Positions 42,853 to 51,560 are shown, counted from the first letter of the stretch. The stretch: 64,000 nucleotides of DNA from Mycobacterium sp. 852002-51163_SCH5372311 (GCF_001667115.1 NZ_LZIJ01000020.1:21090-85089); one strand, 5' to 3'. Numbers and translations: made by a program. Notes: generated by a model from the letters alone, not told the origin.

Positions 42853-43997
42853 TACTGCCTCCCGAGAATCATCGTGGCGCTGTGCGTGAAGAAACCACCC
42901 ATCGCGTGGACGCATGCCAGCCGGGCACCGCTGACCTGGCGCTGCCCACACTCTCCACGTAACTGCCGCACCGCCTCCACCATGAGGAACATTCCGCGCA
43001 TACCGGGGTGACACGAGGCCAGGCCACCGCCGTCAGTGTTCGTCGGAAGCGCCCCGCCCGGGCGAAGAGCGCCGGACCCGATGAAAGGCCCGCCTTCGCC
43101 CTTGGCGCAGAAACCAAGGTCCTCAACCGTCAACAGCACTGTGGACGTGAAGGAGTCGTAGAGCTGGCACACATCGATGTCAGCCGGCCTGACGCCGGCC
43201 TGCGCGAACGCCCGTGGACCTGAACGCGCCGCCGCCGACGTCGTGAAATCGGGCCATTGGCTCATGCTGACGTGTGACGCCGCGTCGGCTGCGCCGAGAA
43301 TCCAGATCGGCTCCTTCGCGCAGTCTTTGGCCACGCGTTCGCCGGCCAGCACGACGGCCCCGCCGCCATCCGTGCGCAGGCACACATGCTTGGAGGTGAA
43401 CGGGTCGGCCAGCATCGGTGCGGCGGCGACTTCGGCCACGGTGATGCGATCGCGCTCAAATGCGTTCTCGTTCATGGCTGCCCACTCGTGAGCGGCGACG
43501 GAGACTTCCGCCAGTTGGTCGACGGTGGTGCCGAATTCGATCATGTGCCGCCTGGCCGCCATGGCGTACTTCGCGATCAAAGTCCCGCCGTAGGGCGCCT
43601 CGTACTGCAGTGGACCGCCGGTGCCCAGCACGGCAGCCGACGCGCGTACCCCGCGCTTGACATCGGAACGTGCGGTGGATCCGTAGGTCAACAGGGCGAC
43701 CTCGATTTCCCCTGTCGCGATGGCGGAGGCGGCGTGAGCCGCCATCACTTCCCACGAGGATCCGCCGACATTGGTCGCATCGACCCAAGCCGGTCGTAGT
43801 CCGAGGTATTCGCTGACCTCCACGGGGGGAAGCAACGTCCCGTGCCCGCCGAAACCCTCGATGTCGTCCTTGGTGAGTCCGGCATCGGCGACCGCGCGCC
43901 GCGACGCCTGGGCCATCAGCGCCATGGCCGTCTTGTCGGGAACCCGGCCGCAGTCGGACAGGGCTGCGCCTACTATGGCGACGCGATTCGACGGCAT
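42852..43997 (-). CDS. Thiolase-like protein (Ltp2-type, lacks the nucleophilic Cys)
   Basis: The product is 381 residues with the thiolase fold: VAIVGAALSDCGRVPDKTAM at the N-terminus, VDVCQLYDSFTSTVLLT, GGGLASCHPGMRGMFLMVEA and a C-terminal HAMGGFFTHSATMILG. At the usual Cys position the sequence is NVGGSSWEV (residues 76-84), with Ser in place of Cys. The second Cys of the CxG motif is also absent. This is the pattern of Ltp2-like retro-aldolases, which cleave a CoA-thioester aldol with the DUF35 partner. Its role as an aldolase here is an inference. Confidence 0.88.
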   Translation of the reverse strand: MPSNRVAIVGAALSDCGRVPDKTAMALMAQASRRAVADAGLTKDDIEGFGGHGTLLPPVEVSEYLGLRPAWVDATNVGGSSWEVMAAHAASAIATGEIEVALLTYGSTARSDVKRGVRASAAVLGTGGPLQYEAPYGGTLIAKYAMAARRHMIEFGTTVDQLAEVSVAAHEWAAMNENAFERDRITVAEVAAAPMLADPFTSKHVCLRTDGGGAVVLAGERVAKDCAKEPIWILGAADAASHVSMSQWPDFTTSAAARSGPRAFAQAGVRPADIDVCQLYDSFTSTVLLTVEDLGFCAKGEGGPFIGSGALRPGGALPTNTDGGGLASCHPGMRGMFLMVEAVRQLRGECGQRQVSGARLACVHAMGGFFTHSATMILGRQ

Positions 43998-44043
43998 AGC
44001 TCATGGTTATCACATCGCTGTCGGCACCGAAAATGGCCATTGA

Positions 44044-44068
44044 CGAGAATGTGGAAACGCTATTCTCG
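44044..44068. promoter_or_regulatory. CGAGAA / TGGAAACGC-type site upstream of the aldolase operon
   Basis: CGAGAA (44044-44049) and TTCTCG (44063-44068) flank TGGAAACGC (44052-44060). TGGAAA-cgcta-TTCTCG (44052-44068) is nearly the reverse complement of 49252-49269. It lies 19-43 bp upstream of the start at 44087. Confidence 0.5.
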
Positions 44069-44086
44069 GTCGGCTACGGTGAGGCT

Positions 44087-44899
44087 ATGACGACAGCGCT
44101 GCGCGACGCGTTGCAGGGAGAAGCGCTGGTACTGTGCCTGGCGCTGCTCAATTCGCGCACCCCGGATGTTCCCGCGGTCGCGGCAGCATGTGGATACGAC
44201 GCCGTTTACGTCGATCTCGAGCACACGCCGACGTCGCTGGATACGGCGCAGATGCTTTGTGCGAGCGCCGTCGGCGCGGGGATCTCGGGCCTGGTTCGCG
44301 TGCCGTCGCATGATGCCAGCGTCATCGCCAGGGTGCTTGACGGAGGCGCAGTAGGAGTCATTGTGCCACATGTTAATTCGAAGGAAGAGGCGGAGCAGGT
44401 CGTCCACGCGGCGCGGTTTCCGCCGCTCGGCCATCGGTCCATTTCAGGTCCCAACGCGGTCAGTGGATACCAACCGCGAACCGCGGCGCAATTGGTGGAG
44501 TTGCTCGAAAGACGCACGGTCGTGGCTGTGATGATCGAGACCCCGGCAGCTGTCCAAGCTGCCGACTCTATCGCGTCGGTCGACGGCATCGACATGATTC
44601 TCGTCGGGCCGAGCGATCTGACCGCCGAAATGGGTATCCACGGCCAGTATGAGAATGACCATTTCCACCATGCAGTAGACTCGGTGGCGGCGGCTTGTCG
44701 TAGTCACGGCGTGGCGCTCGGCATAGCCGGAATAAAGTCACTTGACCTGCTAAATCGGTTCGTGGGACTGGGATTGCGATTCATCTCGGCGGGGACCGAC
44801 GTCGGGATGATGACCGAAGCGGCTACTGCCCGTGCGCAGGCGCTCCGTGGACTGGAGGGTCACCGCGGAAACCCGAGTGACATCGATAGGCGAGAGTGA
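44087..44899 (+). CDS. HpcH/HpaI-type aldolase
   Basis: The product is 270 residues from the ATG at 44087 (GGTGAGG upstream). Metal-dependent TIM-barrel pattern: AACGYDAVYVDLEHTPTSLD, GAVGVIVPHVNSKEEAEQVV, VAVMIETPAAVQAADSIAS and IDMILVGPSDLTAEMG, with the Glu of MIET and Asp of PSDL as metal ligands. Class II pyruvate- or acetaldehyde-releasing aldolases of this kind cleave 4-hydroxy-2-oxo acids. First gene of a four-gene plus-strand operon. Its CoA partners suggest a late ring- or chain-cleavage step. Confidence 0.88.
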   Translation: MTTALRDALQGEALVLCLALLNSRTPDVPAVAAACGYDAVYVDLEHTPTSLDTAQMLCASAVGAGISGLVRVPSHDASVIARVLDGGAVGVIVPHVNSKEEAEQVVHAARFPPLGHRSISGPNAVSGYQPRTAAQLVELLERRTVVAVMIETPAAVQAADSIASVDGIDMILVGPSDLTAEMGIHGQYENDHFHHAVDSVAAACRSHGVALGIAGIKSLDLLNRFVGLGLRFISAGTDVGMMTEAATARAQALRGLEGHRGNPSDIDRRE

Positions 44900-44921
44900 C
44901 GCCATTACAACAGGAGGACCG

Positions 44922-46040
44922 ATGCCGACAGCCATCTACACCGAACGCGTCACCGACCCAATGGCGTGGACCGGCGCCGACTTCAACAGTAAGGAAGACT
45001 TCGCGTTCGACCTGTCGGCCCGCAATGTGGCTGCGCTGGAATCGATCCTGGCAAAGACAGCGAACAAGGACCGGGATGACATCACGCCCGAGGATGCTCG
45101 GCACCCAGACCTTGACGACGATCTGGCGCGGCTCTACCAGGATCTGATGTTCGGTAAGGGACTGGCCTGTGTACGCGGTTTCCCCGTCGAACAGCACTCG
45201 ATCGAGGAGCTCGAACGCATCTACTGGGCCTTCTGCACCCACCTCGGATATCTTGTGTCGAACAACTCCTTCGGGCACCGGATGGTGCGCGTGCAGGAGG
45301 AAATCCTGCCCGGCGGTGTGCAACCCGCACGCGGAACGAAATCCCGCGCGGAGCTGGCCATGCACAACGACGCCGCAGACATCCTTTCCCTGCTGTGCGT
45401 GTATCCGGCGGCTCAGGGCGGGGAGAGCCAGTTCGCCAGCGGACCCGCGGCGCACAACCGGATCCTCGCCGAACGTCCGGATCTGCTCGACGTGCTTTAC
45501 CGAGGCTTTCCGCATCATCGGCGTAGTGAACAGCCCGATGACCAGCCCGACGTGACGCCCTACGATGTGCCCGTCTTCTCCCAGATCGGTGGTCGGATCT
45601 GCATCAACTTCACCTACAGCAGCATCCTTCCCGCCATGCACGCGCTGGGCCGTCAGTTCACGCCCAAGGAGACTGAAGCGGTGGAACTGCTGCGCAACAT
45701 CCTTGTCGAGCAGCAAGTCGAGTTCCGGCTGGAATCCGGTGAAGCCGCGGTAGCCAACAACTTCGCGATGTGCCATTCCCGGTCCGACTTCGTCAGCAGC
45801 AACGATCCCAAAAAGGCCCGCTGCTTCCTGCGGGCATGGATGGAGGTGCCGCGGAAAGACCGGCGGCTGCCGATCGGCCGCGAGTACTTTCACATGGAGA
45901 ACAAGGATCTGCGGCTGGGCTATGACGTCGTCGAGGGCCGGGACGGAACGATAGCCCGTAACGACTACAAGAATGTCAACCCTGAACTGGCCGACATGTT
46001 CAAGGCGGCGCAGGCCAAACCCAAAGTCAAGCACACGTGA
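44922..46040 (+). CDS. Fe(II)/2-oxoglutarate-dependent (TauD/TfdA-like) dioxygenase
   Basis: The product is 372 residues from ATG 44922 with a perfect ACAGGAGGACCG site. The facial triad starts at His-Asn-Asp in ELAMHNDAADIL (about residue 147-149), and the distal His is probably in FAMCHSRSDF (about 280). RICINFTYSSI and the C-terminal FLRAWMEVPRKDRRLP fit the fold, the last with the Arg that holds 2-oxoglutarate. It hydroxylates or dealkylates a small substrate. The 46037 gene overlaps by 4 bp. Confidence 0.8.
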   Translation: MPTAIYTERVTDPMAWTGADFNSKEDFAFDLSARNVAALESILAKTANKDRDDITPEDARHPDLDDDLARLYQDLMFGKGLACVRGFPVEQHSIEELERIYWAFCTHLGYLVSNNSFGHRMVRVQEEILPGGVQPARGTKSRAELAMHNDAADILSLLCVYPAAQGGESQFASGPAAHNRILAERPDLLDVLYRGFPHHRRSEQPDDQPDVTPYDVPVFSQIGGRICINFTYSSILPAMHALGRQFTPKETEAVELLRNILVEQQVEFRLESGEAAVANNFAMCHSRSDFVSSNDPKKARCFLRAWMEVPRKDRRLPIGREYFHMENKDLRLGYDVVEGRDGTIARNDYKNVNPELADMFKAAQAKPKVKHT

Positions 46041-47149
46041 GCGTTCGCCCGCGTCTGGTCTACGAGCGGTGGACCGATCCCGTTGCCGGCGACATCCTGG
46101 AAGTCGGTGATGTCGACCTGGTCAAGCTCGATCTGACCGCAGCCGAGGAGAAGTGTTGGGCCGCATTGGAGTCCGCGCACGGCTACCAGGTGGCAACCCG
46201 GTCCGACGTGGCTGGATACGCCGACGGGGCACAGTGGCTGGCCGGGCCCGCGCTGGTACGGCGTTGCAAAAAACTGCTCGCCGTGTGCTCGGCCGGGGCC
46301 GGCTATGACGTCATCGATGTGGACGAGTGCACGCGTGCCGGAATCGCGGTGTGCAACAACTCCGGCCCGGGTGCGGAGGCGGTCGCCGAGCACGCTCTGG
46401 GCTTCATGCTTGACCTGGCCAAGCGGATCACCGTCGCCGACCGGGTGCTGCGCGCAGGCCCACTGAGGGATCGGTTGGCTCTCAAGGGAAGTCAGCTACT
46501 GGGCAAGACGCTCGGCGTCATCGGGCTCGGGGCCATCGGAGGTCGCCTCGTCGAGTTGTGCGCGCCGTTCGGCATGGAGGTTCTGGTCTTCGACCCGTAC
46601 GTCGACGAGCTCAGGGCACAAGCGCGCGCGGTGCGGGTCGTCGCACTCGCCGAACTGCTCGAGTGTTCGGACTTCGTCCAGGTCACCTGTCCACTAACTG
46701 GTGAAACCGAGGGGCTCATCGGCAGGGAGCAGTTCGCGATGATGAAGCCGACCGGCTACTTCATCACGACGGCGCGCGGGCCGGTGCACGACGAGGCGGC
46801 GCTGCTCGATGCACTAGTCGACGGACGGATAGCGGGAGCGGGCCTCGACGTGTTCCACGAGGAGCCGCCGCGCCCGGACAACCCGCTGCTGCATCTCGAC
46901 AATGTAATCGCAACGCCACACACCGCGGGCATCACCGTCGAGGCAGCACGCGACATCGCCGTGGCCACCGCAACGCAGTGGCGGACGATCTTCGGTGGCG
47001 GTATGCCGCCACGCTTGCTGAATCCCGACGTCTGGCCCCGCTACTGCGACAGATTCCATGACCTCCTCGGATTCCGTCCAAGCGAGCTTTTTCCCAGCGC
47101 CACTACGGCTTTGGAAAAAGTCGTGGAGAGTGGGGGTCGCACCAGGTGA
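46037..47149 (+). CDS. D-2-hydroxyacid dehydrogenase family protein
   Basis: The product is 370 residues. The GLGAIGG Rossmann motif is near residue 163, with R-E-H active residues in TTARGPVHDEAAL (Arg), FHEEPPRPDNP (Glu) and IATPHTAGITVEAA (His). It reduces a 2-oxo acid to the D-2-hydroxy acid, or the reverse, with NAD(H). GTG start overlaps the dioxygenase stop. It could act on the 2-oxo acid made by the upstream aldolase; this pairing is inferred. Confidence 0.87.
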   Translation: MSVRPRLVYERWTDPVAGDILEVGDVDLVKLDLTAAEEKCWAALESAHGYQVATRSDVAGYADGAQWLAGPALVRRCKKLLAVCSAGAGYDVIDVDECTRAGIAVCNNSGPGAEAVAEHALGFMLDLAKRITVADRVLRAGPLRDRLALKGSQLLGKTLGVIGLGAIGGRLVELCAPFGMEVLVFDPYVDELRAQARAVRVVALAELLECSDFVQVTCPLTGETEGLIGREQFAMMKPTGYFITTARGPVHDEAALLDALVDGRIAGAGLDVFHEEPPRPDNPLLHLDNVIATPHTAGITVEAARDIAVATATQWRTIFGGGMPPRLLNPDVWPRYCDRFHDLLGFRPSELFPSATTALEKVVESGGRTR

Positions 47150-47970
47150 CACAGTACGACACGATCGCGGTGGAGGTCAGGGATCGCACCGCATGCGTGA
47201 CCCTCAACCGTCCCGAGGTCCTCAACGCGATCAACGACGAGATGATCGCCGAATTGGCCGCGGCCTACGGGGAAATCGAAAGTTCCCCGGATATCTGGAC
47301 GGTGATCATCACCGGTGCGGGCCGTGCCCTGTGCGTCGGAGCGGATGTCAACAAGGCGGCTGACCACGATATGGAGAACGCCGCGGGGATCGACAACCAG
47401 GGCGAGCCCATTCTCAACTCGATGCGGCAATGGGACGCACCGCAGGAGGCGACGCCGCCGTGGCTGCAGATGACCAAGCCAATCATTTGCGCGGTCAACG
47501 GCATCGCCTGCGGCGCGGGAATGGACCTGGTGACCACCGCGGACATCACCGTCGCGTCCGAGCGGGCGACGTTGATGGACCCGCATGTCAGCATCGGCGT
47601 GACCTCCGGTCGCGAAGGAGTCAGGCTCGCCCGGATCCTGCCACTGCCGGTGGCGATGCGGCTGATCTTGATGGGCAAGCACGAACAACTGGACGCGCAG
47701 CGCGCCTACGACCTGGGCGTCTTCACCGAGGTGGTTGCGCACGACTCATTGATGACGCGAGCGTGGGAAATCGCAAGCATCGTGAATTCCAATGCGCCAC
47801 TGGCGGTCCGGGGTTCGCGGATGGCCGTGCGCAAGGGTCTCTCGCTGCCCATCTACGAGGCCGAACTGCTCGCCGAGAACTACCGCATGAAGGTTGCCTT
47901 GACGAAGGACGCCATCGAAGGACCGCGGGCCTTCCTCGAGAAGCGCAACCCGGATTGGAAAGCGCTGTAG
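47146..47970 (+). CDS. Enoyl-CoA hydratase/isomerase family protein
   Basis: The product is 274 residues with a GTG start that overlaps the previous stop. Crotonase pattern: LCVGADVNKAADHDMENA, VNGIACGAGMDLVTTADITVA, MDPHVSIGVTSGREGVRL. It shares the DPHVSIG segment with the 34098 and 34895 products. Last gene of the 44087 operon. Convergent with the amidohydrolase at 48005. Confidence 0.87.
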   Translation: MTQYDTIAVEVRDRTACVTLNRPEVLNAINDEMIAELAAAYGEIESSPDIWTVIITGAGRALCVGADVNKAADHDMENAAGIDNQGEPILNSMRQWDAPQEATPPWLQMTKPIICAVNGIACGAGMDLVTTADITVASERATLMDPHVSIGVTSGREGVRLARILPLPVAMRLILMGKHEQLDAQRAYDLGVFTEVVAHDSLMTRAWEIASIVNSNAPLAVRGSRMAVRKGLSLPIYEAELLAENYRMKVALTKDAIEGPRAFLEKRNPDWKAL

Positions 47971-48004
47971 CGCTAAGACGGCACGAACAACCTGGCCCGG
48001 CCGC

Positions 48005-49192
48005 TCACACCATGCCGAAGAAGGTCTTCGCGTTGGTGGACAAGACTTTCCGCTTGGTCTCCTCGTCCAGGCCCTCCGTCGCCTTGTTGGCGACCTCCAG
48101 GCTCCTCGGCCAATTGGTGTCGTTGTGCGGGTAGTCGGTCTCGAACATGAGCTGGTCTGGTCCGACGAGATCGAGGATGCGAAACGCGACCGGATCGCCG
48201 AAGGTGGAGAAGTAGACGCGTCCGGGCACCTGGCTGCTCGGCGGGTCGGTCAGCAGCGGATGAATGCCACCCCATGCCCGACGGTCCTCCCAGACCTCGT
48301 CGACTCGTTGCAGATAGTAGGGGATCCAGCCCGCTTGCGCCTCGGCGAACGCGAGCTTGAGGTTGGGAAACTGAATCAGCTTGCCGGAGAACAGCCAGTC
48401 GACCATGGCGATGGTGCAGTTGACCGCCATCAGCGCGCTGGTGACAACATGCGGAGAGTCGGGCGAGGACTTGGTGAGCGAGGAACTCGAGCCGATGTGC
48501 AGCATGATGCCCACGTGATTCCGCTCGCAGGCGGCAAAGAACGGGTCCCAGTAGCCGCTATGAATGGACGGCAGGTCCAGACGGCTGGGTAGCTCGGAGA
48601 AGCACACGGCCGGCATTCCTTTGGCCGCAACCCTTTCGACCTCCTTCGCGGCGAGTTCAACGTCCCAGAGCGGGATGATGCCGAGCGGGATCAGCCGCCC
48701 GTTCGAGCTGCCGCCCCATTCCTCGATCTGAAAGTCGTTGTAGGCCTCCACACAGAGCTTGGCGAGCTCCTTGTCCTTGCCGTACAAGAATCGTTGACCG
48801 CAGAAGCGGACCAGGGTGTTGGGGAAACAGGCCGAGGCCTCGATGCCCGCAATGTCCATGTCGGCGAGCCGATCCGCCGGACGGTAGCAGCCTGGCCGCA
48901 TCTCGTCGTACGTGATCGGGTCGGTGGTGAGCTCGTCGATTTCGTAGCCGGCGGCCGCGCTGATAAGCGGAATCGGAATCGTCGCGTCCTCATAGCGCCA
49001 GATGTCCGCGTCGCGGCCTTCGTCGTCCTCGACGAACACGACATCGGAAGTGACGGTCGGATCCATCCGCCCACGGGTGCGAACGATCCGCGGCCCGATG
49101 TCTCGATAGCGCTTGGGCAACCGGCTGGTCCACAGATCGGCCGGCTCCACCAGGTGGTCGTCGGGCGAGACGATCAGAATGTCTGCACTCAA
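48005..49192 (-). CDS. Amidohydrolase (ACMSD-like), paralogue 4
   Basis: The product is 395 residues from a TTG at 49192 with GAAGGAG at 8 bp; a 26-residue extension to 49270 would run through the promoter motif. The N-terminal metal motif is VSPDDHLVEPADLW (H-x-x-E), the C-terminal one MFETDYPHNDTNWP. This subgroup with D-D-H-L-V-E is common in mycobacterial steroid and terpenoid clusters and differs from paralogues 1-3. Single gene. Confidence 0.87.
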   Translation of the reverse strand: MSADILIVSPDDHLVEPADLWTSRLPKRYRDIGPRIVRTRGRMDPTVTSDVVFVEDDEGRDADIWRYEDATIPIPLISAAAGYEIDELTTDPITYDEMRPGCYRPADRLADMDIAGIEASACFPNTLVRFCGQRFLYGKDKELAKLCVEAYNDFQIEEWGGSSNGRLIPLGIIPLWDVELAAKEVERVAAKGMPAVCFSELPSRLDLPSIHSGYWDPFFAACERNHVGIMLHIGSSSSLTKSSPDSPHVVTSALMAVNCTIAMVDWLFSGKLIQFPNLKLAFAEAQAGWIPYYLQRVDEVWEDRRAWGGIHPLLTDPPSSQVPGRVYFSTFGDPVAFRILDLVGPDQLMFETDYPHNDTNWPRSLEVANKATEGLDEETKRKVLSTNAKTFFGMV

Positions 49193-49251
49193 GGCTTGCA
49201 CTCCTTCGACAACGGCTGTGGCCCCGGTTTCTGCGGCACACTGATTCAAAA

Positions 49252-49269
49252 CGAGAATTAGCGTTTCCA
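49252..49269. promoter_or_regulatory. CGAGAA-N6-TTTCCA site upstream of amidohydrolase 4
   Basis: On the minus strand it reads TGGAAACGCTAATTCTCG, differing from TGGAAACGCTATTCTCG at 44052-44068 by one inserted base. Lies 60-77 bp upstream of the 49192 start. Confidence 0.5.
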
Positions 49270-49479
49270 CGCTACCGCATCAGTCCGTCCCGAAGCACGC
49301 AGGGCGCCTTCATCCTGGTAGCGCCGCTCCATGAAATCCAAATGCGCGCTTGGGCGAATGCGGGTCGCAACTGAGATTGCCATGACGAGCCACCGGCATT
49401 GGGAGAGCGCCGTCCAGTGCGGCGGGGACGTCAGGAGCCGAGGTGGAAGCCGGAACCAGGAGTTACGCAGAGCGGCAAT

Positions 49480-49499
49480 CAACATACACGTGTAGGTAG
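49480..49499. promoter_or_regulatory. CAACATACA-CG-TGTAGGTAG palindrome upstream of TetR2
   Basis: An inverted repeat containing the perfect core TACACGTGTA (49485-49494). Its arms match those of the 10698, 13005 and 13027 sites except for a 2-bp centre instead of 3 bp. It lies 41-60 bp upstream of the TetR2 start. Confidence 0.5.
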
Positions 49500-49539
49500 A
49501 TCCCATTTTCAATGCTGCTCGCGTATTCTGGTCGACACT

Positions 49540-50358
49540 ATGGCTACGAAGAAGCTGGCTACGAATAAGCTGTCTACGAAAAAGCTCCCCGCTCGCGACT
49601 CGGAAGTCGGCCTGGAACTGGTTGATACCGACGTTGAGGCCCCCGGAACATGGCAGCAACGCACGATTGAGCGACGTCTGAGCACCGCGAGAGCGCGTGC
49701 TCTCGCCCGCAGTTCGCGATTTCTCGCTACCGCGCTGGAGTTGGTGGAGGAGTCGGGTAAGGCCGACTTCACGATCCAGACGCTCATCGACAGGTCGAAT
49801 CTGAGCCTTCGGGCGTTCTACCAACACTTCGCGGGCAAAGAAGAACTCATGTTGGCGCTTTACGAGAACGTCACCAGTCAGTTCACCGAGGACATCCGAC
49901 AGGAGGTCGCCGCGGCCGATGGCCCGATGGAGCAACTCGAGGCCTTCTGCCGCGGCGTGCTGTCGCGCGCTGAGTCGTCGGAAGCGGTTGGCGGTCGGGT
50001 GGTGACGATTTACAACCTGAGCCTGGAGATTGAGCGGCCCGACGACTTCGCCAAGGTGTGGGAGCCTCATCTGAAGCTGCTGACGAAGATCATCACGTCA
50101 TGTGCCCGGGCGGGACTGGTGCGCACGGACCTGACACCGGCGCAGCTGACCACCTTGCTCAACACCACGCTCACCGCACTCGCTCAGATCGGCGTTTTCC
50201 ATCTGGGCGGTAAGAGTCCCAGGCTCACCGAGGACCAATTGTGGGCGTGGTGCAAACAAGCTGTCACACCACCTGTCAGCGACATCAAGCCCAGACCGGC
50301 GCGCAAGGCGGCGGCGCGTACAGCGCCGGGCCGTCGCACCAAGAAGCTAACGGGGTAG
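49540..50358 (+). CDS. TetR-family regulator with lysine-rich ends (TetR2)
   Basis: The product is 272 residues from the ATG at 49540. No ribosome site precedes it and a TATTCT box lies 11-16 bp upstream, so the mRNA may be leaderless. Residues 2-17 (ATKKLATNKLSTKKLP) are a threefold 15-bp repeat in the DNA. The HTH is at about residues 77-100 (FTIQTLIDRSNLSLRAFYQHF), then KEELMLALYEN. The C-terminal tail (KPRPARKAAARTAPGRRTKK) is also basic. Both tails look like nonspecific DNA-binding extensions. Target unknown; it may regulate the adjacent dehydrogenase genes or the amidohydrolase. Confidence 0.88.
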   Translation: MATKKLATNKLSTKKLPARDSEVGLELVDTDVEAPGTWQQRTIERRLSTARARALARSSRFLATALELVEESGKADFTIQTLIDRSNLSLRAFYQHFAGKEELMLALYENVTSQFTEDIRQEVAAADGPMEQLEAFCRGVLSRAESSEAVGGRVVTIYNLSLEIERPDDFAKVWEPHLKLLTKIITSCARAGLVRTDLTPAQLTTLLNTTLTALAQIGVFHLGGKSPRLTEDQLWAWCKQAVTPPVSDIKPRPARKAAARTAPGRRTKKLTG

Positions 50359-51507
50359 GCCGAGCCCGCGTTGCGCGATGATGGTGCGCTGGACTTCGCT
50401 GGTCCCCGCATAGATCGTGGTGCCCAACGAAAACCGCAGTGAGTGTTCGAATCGCCCGCGTTCGGGAGCGGTCGGCTCGAGATAGCTGCGTAAGCCGTCC
50501 GCGCCGACGAGTTCGACCACGTCCTGGCTGGCGCGTTCGAGCGCCTCGGTGCTGAACACCTTCGACATCGACCCTTCGGCCACCGGAATGTCGCCCTGTT
50601 CGAGCATCCATACGCACCGCCGCTGCAACAGCATCGACACCTCGGACTCCACCGCGACCCGGGCGAGCCGGCGTCGGACGTCGGTATTTGCGATGGGTGG
50701 TGAGCCGTCGTCGGACACGGTAGTGGTGGCCCAGTGCTCGGCATGATGCAACAGCCGGACAAGGTGTGGACCCCAACCGGATGCGTGCTCGTCGCGCAGG
50801 GACAGGCCGAGTACCTGCCAGCCCCCGTCCACGTCACCGACTCGCCACTCGTCGCCGACGCGGACGTCGCTGTAGAAGGTGATGTTGGTGCGCTCGCCGG
50901 AAAGGGTCCACACCGCTTGTGCCTCAAAGCCTTCGGCGTCGCGCGGCACCAGGAACATCGTCAGGCCCTCGTGTTTCGGCTTGTCGGGGCTCGTGCGCGT
51001 AAGCAGGAACACGAAGTCAGCAATGTGACCATTGGTGGTGAACATCTTGGAGCCGTTGATCACCCAGTCGTCACCGTCGCGGACCGCCTTCGTCGCAGCG
51101 GCTGCGACGTCCGATCCGCATTCCGGTTCAGTGAACCCGAAGGCAATGGTGATGTCGCCGTTGATCGCACCGGGGAGGATGCGGTCCTTCAACGCCGGGG
51201 TGCCGATCTCACGGATGATCGCCGCCACCATTCTGGTCGTCTCGGAGAGGTACACCGGCGCGTCAAATCGCATGAGCTCCTCTTTGACAACCTGGTCGTC
51301 CCATGCGTTGCGATTCTGTCCGCCGAATTCAACGGGCCACGCCGGCGCGAAATAGCCTTTGTCGACGAGGCTTTTGGCGAATCCGTCGTCGTGTGCGACT
51401 CCGCTGCGGTAGATGCGTTCCTCGAATTCGGGAGTCAGCACCTCTCGCAGGTGGGCACGCAGCTCGTCGCGATAGGTCTCGGTATCTGCATCGAGCCGAA
51501 AATCCAT
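50347..51507 (-). CDS. Acyl-CoA dehydrogenase, large type
   Basis: The product is 386 residues from the ATG at 51507. Full fold: FAPAWPVEFGGQNRNAWDDQ, IAFGFTEPECGSDVAAAATK, INGSKMFTTNGHIADFVFLLTR, VGDEWRVGDVDGGWQVLGL, and a C-terminal TIYAGTSEVQRTIIAQRGLGL with the FAD-binding Arg. Divergent from the 51612 dehydrogenase, with a perfect 20-bp palindrome between. The 12-bp overlap with the TetR2 3' end is tail to tail. Likely large subunit of a pair with the 51612 product. Confidence 0.9.
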   Translation of the reverse strand: MDFRLDADTETYRDELRAHLREVLTPEFEERIYRSGVAHDDGFAKSLVDKGYFAPAWPVEFGGQNRNAWDDQVVKEELMRFDAPVYLSETTRMVAAIIREIGTPALKDRILPGAINGDITIAFGFTEPECGSDVAAAATKAVRDGDDWVINGSKMFTTNGHIADFVFLLTRTSPDKPKHEGLTMFLVPRDAEGFEAQAVWTLSGERTNITFYSDVRVGDEWRVGDVDGGWQVLGLSLRDEHASGWGPHLVRLLHHAEHWATTTVSDDGSPPIANTDVRRRLARVAVESEVSMLLQRRCVWMLEQGDIPVAEGSMSKVFSTEALERASQDVVELVGADGLRSYLEPTAPERGRFEHSLRFSLGTTIYAGTSEVQRTIIAQRGLGLPR

Positions 51508-51560
51508 GAAGGCAAGCCAATCTGTCGTCGCACACCTCGGGCCGGTACGGATGGTAATGC

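Larger units (their letters stand above)
49193..49539. other. Gene-free divergent region between amidohydrolase 4 and TetR2
   Basis: 347 bp without a credible gene. It holds the GGAAACGC-type site near the amidohydrolase (49252-49269) and a CAACATACA / TGTAGGTAG palindrome near TetR2 (49480-49499). In the middle I see nothing recognisable. Confidence 0.7.
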
